Source: Massilia sp. 9I
Lineage (GTDB): Bacteria > Pseudomonadota > Gammaproteobacteria > Burkholderiales > Burkholderiaceae_D
Length of the DNA stretch: 64,000 nucleotides
NCBI RefSeq assembly: GCF_902506415.1
Contig: NZ_LR733275.1
Span: 248,001 to 312,000 of the forward strand
Direction: 5' to 3'
In this document: piece by piece, positions 59,027 through 64,000 of the stretch
Numbering within the stretch: the first letter of the stretch is position 1
Layout of the letters: every line of letters begins with the position of its first letter
Notes under the pieces: model-generated
What the model saw: only the letters and a program-made list of their open reading frames with translations
What the model was told of the DNA's origin: nothing
The model's database searches: none
Made by a program: the position numbers and the translations under genes

Positions 59027-60639
59027 ACCCGGGCCGCCGGCTTGCCCGTGAGCGTCGTGGCCAGGCCGCTCGCCAGCTTGGCCGTGAGGCCATAGATCGA
59101 CAGCTGGGGATTGGCGCCGAGCGAAGTCGGGAACAGCGAGCCGTCGTGTACCGACAGGTTGGACAGGCCGCGGTAGCGGCCGTCCGGCGCCACCACGCCG
59201 AGGCGCTCGTCGCCCGACATGGCGCAGCCGCCCATCACATGGGCCGACACCACCCGGGTCAGCTGCGGGCCTTGCGGCAGGCCGAGGATCGCCGCCTTGG
59301 CGGCGCTCCATGACGTGTAGCGCTGCGCCATCTCGTGCGCCGGCTGGACGCTGGCGGCGCCGGCCGCGAACTGGATCTCGGCCATGGTCAGCAGCGCGCG
59401 GCGTGCGCCGTCCCACAGGTAGTCGGTCAGCGGATAGTCGAGTTCCGGGCTGCCGTCGCCGCGCAGGCGCACCGTGCCGCCCGGCGCCGACGCGTGGAAG
59501 CCGTCGCGCAGCAAGGCCAGCATGCCGTGCATGTGCGGATAGTCGCGCATCATCTGCGCGTGCGCCGCGCCGAAGCCGGTCATCGTGGTGGCCACCAGCA
59601 GCGGATGCATGGGCGGCGCTTCCAGCTTGTAGCCGATCGGTCCGTCGACCGGGCCGGCCAGGAAGTGGTCGGAATAAACGGTTTGCGGCGCGCCGGCCCA
59701 TGCTTCCACGCGCTGCGGGAAGAAGGCCGCCGAGACCAGGGTCGGATGCAGGAAGCTGCGCTTGCCCAGCTGGCCGCTGGGATCGGGCGCCTGCGAACGC
59801 AGCAGCAGCGCCGGCGAATTGATCGCGCCGCCCGCCACCACATAGTGACGCGCGCGCAGGCGCACGCTGCGGCCATTCGGATGGATGCCGGCCGCATCGA
59901 GCGCCTGGCACAGCAGTTCGTCGGCGCGCTCGCCCTGGAACACGAAACGGTCGGCGCGCACCCGCGTCACGAGAAGCGCGCCCTGCTCCAGCGCTGCCGG
60001 GATGGTCGTCACCAGCATCGACTGCTTGGCATTGGTCGGGCAGCCCATGCCGCAGTAGCCCAGGTTCCAGCAGCCGTTCACGTTACGCCGGATCAGGCCT
60101 GTCGGAATGCCGAGCGCTCCGGCGCCGCGGCGCAGGATGTCGTTGTTCTCATTGGGTGCGCCGGCCCAGTCGCCGATGTGCAGGCGCGCCTCCATCATCG
60201 CGAACCAGGGCGCCATCGCCTCCGGTGTCGCATCGGGCAGCGCGTAATGGCGGCGCCACCAGTCGAGCGTGGCGGCAGGGGTGCGGAAGCTCGAGGTCCA
60301 GTTGACGGTGGTCGAGCCGCCCACGGTGCGGCCCTGGAAGATGTTGATGCTCTTGTCCGCCGTCTTGCGCGCGGCCGATTCCTGATAGAGCGTGGGATAG
60401 GCCTCGGCTTCGCGCATCTTGAAGTCGCTCGAGGATTTCAGCGCGCCCTCTTCCACCACGATCACCGACAGGCCCGAGCGCGCCAGGATCTCGGCCGTGA
60501 CGCCGCCGCCCGCGCCGCTGCCGACGATGACGACATCGGCCTCCAGCGTTCGGTCCTGCGCGAGCGTGGCGCCGTCGACGATCTTCCAGCCACGCGCGAT
60601 GCCGGCGTGGATCGGGTCCGGAATGATCGGCGTCGTCAT
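59023..60639 (-). CDS. GMC-family FAD oxidoreductase
   Basis: A 538-residue flavoprotein: ADB FAD-binding motif DVVIVGSGAGGGVTAEILARS near residue 35, GGSTTVNWTSSF near 107, the cysteine-rich segment GCWNLGYCGMGCPTNAKQS near 188, and the C-terminal catalytic region SAHVMGGCAMSGDERLGVV near 470 with DGSLFPTSLGANPQ. It resembles bacterial choline/cholesterol/long-chain alcohol dehydrogenases of the GMC superfamily. It is coupled by ATGA overlaps to a Tat-signal protein upstream and a lipase downstream, so the substrate may be an alcohol released from a lipid ester (inference). Confidence 0.92.
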   Translation of the reverse strand: MTTPIIPDPIHAGIARGWKIVDGATLAQDRTLEADVVIVGSGAGGGVTAEILARSGLSVIVVEEGALKSSSDFKMREAEAYPTLYQESAARKTADKSINIFQGRTVGGSTTVNWTSSFRTPAATLDWWRRHYALPDATPEAMAPWFAMMEARLHIGDWAGAPNENNDILRRGAGALGIPTGLIRRNVNGCWNLGYCGMGCPTNAKQSMLVTTIPAALEQGALLVTRVRADRFVFQGERADELLCQALDAAGIHPNGRSVRLRARHYVVAGGAINSPALLLRSQAPDPSGQLGKRSFLHPTLVSAAFFPQRVEAWAGAPQTVYSDHFLAGPVDGPIGYKLEAPPMHPLLVATTMTGFGAAHAQMMRDYPHMHGMLALLRDGFHASAPGGTVRLRGDGSPELDYPLTDYLWDGARRALLTMAEIQFAAGAASVQPAHEMAQRYTSWSAAKAAILGLPQGPQLTRVVSAHVMGGCAMSGDERLGVVAPDGRYRGLSNLSVHDGSLFPTSLGANPQLSIYGLTAKLASGLATTLTGKPAARV

Positions 60640-61154
60640 GCCAGCTCCTTCATCGGTCCGGGGTAGCCGGTCGCCGCCCAGCTCGACGGCTGCGCGTACC
60701 AGGCGCCGAGCACCAGGTCATGCAGCGCGTGGTAGGCGCTGCGCAGCAGGCCAAGGCGGTGCAGGCGCCAATCCTGCAGGAAGGCGTTGACGTCCTCGAT
60801 ACGCGCCCCTTCCCAGCCGCCGGATATTCCGGTCAGCAGGCGCCGCGCCGGCGCCAGGGCAAGGAGGCCGAACAGGTCCTGCACTTCCTTCTGGGTGGCG
60901 GGCGGCAGGCCCAGGATGGCCGCATGCACGTCCTCGATGGTCGTGGCAAGTGCGGCTTCGCGCTGCGCGTCCTGCGGCAAGGCGCCGGCCAGGATCGCGG
61001 GTATGACGGCATGCAGGGCCGAACGCGCCTCGCCGTCGAGTGCAAAGCGGTGCGGCGCTGCGATGTGCGTGGCGCGGTACAGCGCGCCGCCGGCTGCCAG
61101 CGCGAGCGCGGCCAGGCCACCGGCTTTCAGGAATGTCCGTCGTGATGTCCCCAT
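60636..61154 (-). CDS. Tat-exported small subunit-like protein of a GMC dehydrogenase
   Basis: A 172-residue protein with a twin-arginine signal (GTSRRTFLKAGGLAALALAAGG; motif SRRTFLK). The helical mature part (LHAVIPAILAGALP; LPPATQKEVQDLFGLLALAPAR; AYHALHDLVLGAWYAQP) resembles the gluconate 2-dehydrogenase subunit 3 family, a common partner of GMC dehydrogenases that helps carry the flavosubunit to the periplasm. Its stop overlaps the GMC gene start by 4 nt. Confidence 0.82.
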   Translation of the reverse strand: MGTSRRTFLKAGGLAALALAAGGALYRATHIAAPHRFALDGEARSALHAVIPAILAGALPQDAQREAALATTIEDVHAAILGLPPATQKEVQDLFGLLALAPARRLLTGISGGWEGARIEDVNAFLQDWRLHRLGLLRSAYHALHDLVLGAWYAQPSSWAATGYPGPMKELA

Positions 61155-61244
61155 GTACTGCCTCTTGTGTTTTCCTTAGTGTACGCCAAAGAAAAATCCG
61201 GTCCGAGCGGCAAACTAGAGGAAGGAGTCTAGCTTTCCGGAGGC

Positions 61245-61526
61245 TCAGGGGGGCGCGATGCCCATCTGCTCGAGGCGCAGCAGGATCTCGGTGCGCCGCT
61301 CGCGCTTGACTTCGATCCAGCTACGGTCCTCGATGGCGCCGATCAGGGCATACAGCCCGTTGAGATTGAAGCCGGGGACCTGAGCCTGCAGGCGGGCATA
61401 GACCTCGAATGGATCGGCGGCGCGTAGCGCCTGCGGAGTATCGATGCCCACCAGCGCCAGCCACTCCTCGGAGCGCGGACCGAGGCCTTTCATATCGCGC
61501 AGCCTGACGCCAGCTTGCCCTGCCAT
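61245..61526 (-). CDS. TfoX C-terminal-domain protein
   Basis: A 93-residue protein with LRDMKGLGPRSEEWLALVGI then DTPQALRAADPFEVYARLQ, the helix-hairpin-helix-like TfoX_C domain. The TfoX N-terminal domain that would make a full competence regulator is absent. ATG 61526 is chosen; codons to 61601 cross into the divergent gene's start. Function in isolation unknown; a DNA- or protein-binding adaptor is possible. Confidence 0.82.
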   Translation of the reverse strand: MAGQAGVRLRDMKGLGPRSEEWLALVGIDTPQALRAADPFEVYARLQAQVPGFNLNGLYALIGAIEDRSWIEVKRERRTEILLRLEQMGIAPP

Positions 61527-61599
61527 ATGCTTCTCCCATGCCGAAAGCTTCGATCCTAGCCGAAGCATTCCAAGGTCCCAAGGGAGTAGGCTTCGTGGC

Positions 61600-62220
61600 A
61601 TGGAACTCCTCGATTACCTCCAACAGCATTTCCTCACCCGGGCCCAACTGCTGACGGCAAGTAGCATCACGTCGGCGCGCCTCGACGCCCTCATCGACCG
61701 CGGCGTCATGCCCCGCCCCTCCTACCGCATCCAGCTCAACACGCGCTGCGCCTCCTTCTTCGGCGAGCATGACGAAGAGGCCGGCGCCGAGTACTACGCC
61801 ACCGGCTACCCATCGTGGATCGCTGTGCTGGAAGCGAGCACGGAAGACCCCTTCGCCATCTTCGCGCGGCGCTACCGCGCAGCGCTGGGCGCCCTGCCTA
61901 TGACCACGATCGACCCGAAACTGGGTGCTGGGCTCGACGCGCACCTGCGCGACGAATGGGGCCACTTCCTGTCCGGGACCTACGGCCTGTGCACGCGCTC
62001 CGGCCTGCCCGGAGACATCGCGGCGAAGGAGCTGGCGATCTGCGTGATCAAGGAGCTGACCGCCCAGGAAGACCCGGAGCGCGGGCGCCTGCGCCAGGCC
62101 GTCGACCTGCTCGACCGCACCAGCAGCCCGTTCGCGCCGCACGAGCGCGCGCGCAGCTCGCGGCGCCGCCTGGTCGATGAGGTGCGGCTGCGTTACGCGC
62201 TGCCGACACCCCGGGAGTAG
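61600..62220 (+). CDS. Conserved hypothetical protein (DUF6058-like)
   Basis: A 206-residue cytoplasmic protein. It opens MELLDYLQQHFLTRAQLLTA, a helical region reminiscent of a small HTH, then SARLDALIDRGVMPRPSYRI, and later WGHFLSGTYGLCTRSGLPGD and IAAKELAICVIKEL. From memory this matches a domain of unknown function (DUF6058) seen in Massilia relatives; the match is not verified. There are no obvious catalytic residues beyond a few His/Cys. It is divergent from the TfoX-C gene with 73 bp between them. Confidence 0.68.
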   Translation: MELLDYLQQHFLTRAQLLTASSITSARLDALIDRGVMPRPSYRIQLNTRCASFFGEHDEEAGAEYYATGYPSWIAVLEASTEDPFAIFARRYRAALGALPMTTIDPKLGAGLDAHLRDEWGHFLSGTYGLCTRSGLPGDIAAKELAICVIKELTAQEDPERGRLRQAVDLLDRTSSPFAPHERARSSRRRLVDEVRLRYALPTPRE

Positions 62221-62230
62221 CCCCGCACGC

Positions 62231-62992
62231 CTATTTTTTGGCCGTCTGGTCCAGGATGGCGCGTGCGATTCCGCGCAGGATGTTGACCTCTTCGGTCTCC
62301 AGCTGCGTGCGCGAAAACAGGCGCTTCAGGCGCGGCATCAGCTTCTTCGGGTTGTTCGCATTCAGGAAGCCGACCGCCACCAGCGCTTCTTCCAGGTGCG
62401 CATACATGCCGTCGATCTGGGTCACGCTGGCCGCGTCGCCGTGGAAACCCACGCCGCGCTCATCGACCGTGTCGCCCGTTGCCGCCAGCCGGGCTTCATA
62501 GGCCAGCACCTGGGCCGCCTGCGACAGGTTCAGCGACGAGTAATCCGGGTTCGAGGGGATGTTGATCAGGACGTTGCAGCCCTCGACGATCTCGTTCGGC
62601 AGGCCGACCCGTTCGTTGCCCAGGATGAGCGCGGGACGCAGCTCCGCCTGCCCCGCCGCGTGGCTTGCAAAGGCGCGCGGCGTCCACACGGGCGGCGAGA
62701 ACTCGCGCAGGCGCGCCGACACCGCGGCGGCGAAGTTGCAGCCCTCCAGCGCCTCCTGGATGCTGCCGACAATGCGCGCCCCCGCCAGCACGTCGCCGGC
62801 GCCGCTGGCGAAGGCAACCGCCTCCGCATCCGTCAAGGGATCGGCGCAGCGCGGCGTGACCAGCACCAGGTCGCTGAACCCCATCGTCTTCATGGCCCGC
62901 GCGACCGAGCCGACATTGCCCGCGCGGCTGGTCTCGACCAGTACGAAACGGAGCCTTTTGAAGAGAGTTGTGTTGATTTCGGTCGGGTTCAT
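62231..62992 (-). CDS. trmJ: tRNA (cytidine/uridine-2'-O-)-methyltransferase TrmJ
   Basis: A 253-residue SPOUT methyltransferase. Motif 1 is RFVLVETSRAGNVGSVARAMKTMG, motif 2 is PALILGNERVGLPNEIVEGC and motif 3 is INIPSNPDYSSLNLSQAAQVLAYE, forming the SAM-binding trefoil knot. TrmJ 2'-O-methylates position 32 of the tRNA anticodon loop. The gene is divergent from suhB with 166 bp between, a usual betaproteobacterial arrangement. Confidence 0.93.
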   Translation of the reverse strand: MNPTEINTTLFKRLRFVLVETSRAGNVGSVARAMKTMGFSDLVLVTPRCADPLTDAEAVAFASGAGDVLAGARIVGSIQEALEGCNFAAAVSARLREFSPPVWTPRAFASHAAGQAELRPALILGNERVGLPNEIVEGCNVLINIPSNPDYSSLNLSQAAQVLAYEARLAATGDTVDERGVGFHGDAASVTQIDGMYAHLEEALVAVGFLNANNPKKLMPRLKRLFSRTQLETEEVNILRGIARAILDQTAKK

Positions 62993-63158
62993 TTAAAATA
63001 GCGCTATCGCGCGGTGCGAACTGTTGTGATCCGGGGCTGGAAAGTCCGGGATTGTAGCGGGTTCGGCACCGCTTTGCTCTTTGTCATTCTCTATCAGCAG
63101 ACCGTTCACGGCGCTTCGATGCGTGGTGGGCGTTCGCGTTTTTTCCACGGAAAGCCCT

Positions 63159-63947
63159 ATGCACCCAATGCTCAACACGGCCGTGAAGGCCGCTCGCCGC
63201 GCCGCCACCGTCATCAACCGCGCGTCCTTCGATCTCGATCGCATTACCATTTCTGAAAAAAATCACAACGACTTCGTCACCGACATCGACCAGGCGGCGG
63301 AACAGGCGATCGTGGAAACCCTGCTGAAGGCCTACCCTGACCACGCCATCCTGGCGGAAGAAAGCGGCGCCTCGAAGAACCTGAATGACGAGAGCGAAAA
63401 CGTGTGGATCATCGACCCGATCGACGGCACCACCAACTTCCTGCACGGCTACCCCAACTACTGCATCTCGATCGCCCTGCAACAGAAAGGCGTGATCACC
63501 AACGCCCTGGTCTACGATCCGGTGCGCAACGACCTGTTCACCGCCACCAAGGGCGCCGGTTCCTACCTGAACGACAAGCGCATCCGCGTGCGCAACCACG
63601 ACCGCATCGGCAAGGCCCTGTTGTCCTCGGGCCACGGCCCGGACCCGCGCGCGCTGGCCGAATACCTGCGCATGTACGAAGTCGTCGCCTCGCGCTGCCA
63701 CGGCGTGCGCAGCGCCGGCTCGGCCGCGCTGGAACTGGCGAACGTGGCCGCCGGCCGCATCGACGGCTACTTCGAAAAGGGCCTGAAAGTGTGGGACATC
63801 GCGGCGGGCGCGCTGCTCGTCACCGAAGCGGGCGGCATCGTCGGTGAGTTCAACGGCGAGTCGGAATACCTGCATAAGGGCGACATCATCGCCGCCGGCC
63901 CGAAGGTCTTTGGCGCAATGGTGCCCCTGCTGTCCGCGTTCGCCTGA
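63159..63947 (+). CDS. suhB: Inositol monophosphatase family protein SuhB
   Basis: A 262-residue Mg-dependent phosphatase: motif [21 protein letters not shown] near residue 82, the acidic EES site in ILAEESGAS near 68, and motif [17 protein letters not shown] near 213. SuhB hydrolyses inositol 1-phosphate and, in E. coli, also takes part in the rRNA antitermination complex. ATG 63159 gives the standard N-terminus [16 protein letters not shown]; frames from 63081 include noncoding-looking sequence. Divergent from trmJ. Confidence 0.95.
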   Translation: MHPMLNTAVKAARRAATVINRASFDLDRITISEKNHNDFVTDIDQAAEQAIVETLLKAYPDHAILAEESGASKNLNDESENVWIIDPIDGTTNFLHGYPNYCISIALQQKGVITNALVYDPVRNDLFTATKGAGSYLNDKRIRVRNHDRIGKALLSSGHGPDPRALAEYLRMYEVVASRCHGVRSAGSAALELANVAAGRIDGYFEKGLKVWDIAAGALLVTEAGGIVGEFNGESEYLHKGDIIAAGPKVFGAMVPLLSAFA

Positions 63948-64000
63948 GCGCCCAACAATTCCCCCGCGGCCTGCGTTGCATCGTCTCGCCGTACTAGCGT

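Noticed and set aside
58073..59911. 612-codon version of the lipase gene
   Set aside because: The extra 295 codons lie antisense-free but out of frame inside the GMC gene and carry no domain. ATG 59026 gives the membrane anchor and the 4-nt overlap typical of the operon.

Overview
The window is high-GC, densely coding bacterial chromosome with a betaproteobacterial gene order: hemC-hemD-hemX-hemY divergent from ppc, an extended RpoD, a ProQ/FinO protein, YaeQ, and trmJ divergent from suhB. A PEP-CTERM protein, many secreted or outer-membrane proteins and DUF1501/DUF1800 neighbours fit a Massilia/Telluria-type member of the Oxalobacteraceae. That placement is inferred from gene content and was not tested by alignment. 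No tRNA, rRNA or CRISPR array was seen.

Layout. 1-6.8 kb: 3' end of a TonB-dependent receptor, then an alpha/beta hydrolase heading a complete branched-chain-amino-acid-type ABC importer. 7-9.5 kb: a secreted trio (PEP-CTERM protein, small exported protein, PA-domain zinc metalloprotease). 9.6-17.4 kb: ppa, the heme operon and ppc. 17.4-23.1 kb: a secreted glycosidase-like protein and a chemoreceptor gene sandwiched between two paralogous outer-membrane beta-barrel genes. 23.3-27.7 kb: rpoD, a 0.6 kb intergenic region with a possible small RNA, proQ and an RNase D-like exonuclease. 27.7-34 kb: methyltransferase, multiheme cytochromes c, envelope proteins and a serine hydrolase. 33.4-36.9 kb: a DMT exporter, a LysR regulator, PhzF and a tautomerase; one cis element of about 64 bp lies in front of both the exporter and phzF. 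36.9-43.9 kb: a PilT-like ATPase, small transporters, copper chaperone, reductase, hemerythrin-like, KGG and YgjP-type genes. 44-50.1 kb: a cyclic-di-GMP cluster (beta-barrel, short PstS-like protein, PDC-PAS-GGDEF-EAL, GGDEF, REC). 50.1-54.6 kb: DUF1501/DUF1800 pair, LOG, TetR, phasin. 54.7-57.2 kb: nested insertion sequences. 57.2-64 kb: response regulator, lipase/GMC oxidoreductase/Tat-protein operon, TfoX-C protein, trmJ, suhB.

The most striking locus is 54696-57188. An IS1595-family element, bounded by an 8-bp target duplication, has its transposase gene split by an IS1111-group IS110 element. The non-coding right end of the IS1111 element folds into a stem, internal loop and hairpin. 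The two strands of the internal loop match the two halves of the very target this copy entered, as expected for a target-binding loop of a bridge RNA/seekRNA. The second clear result is regulatory: two LysR boxes (T-N11-A) sit about 63-64 bp upstream of the predicted start sites of the DMT exporter and phzF, which suggests a small LysR regulon.
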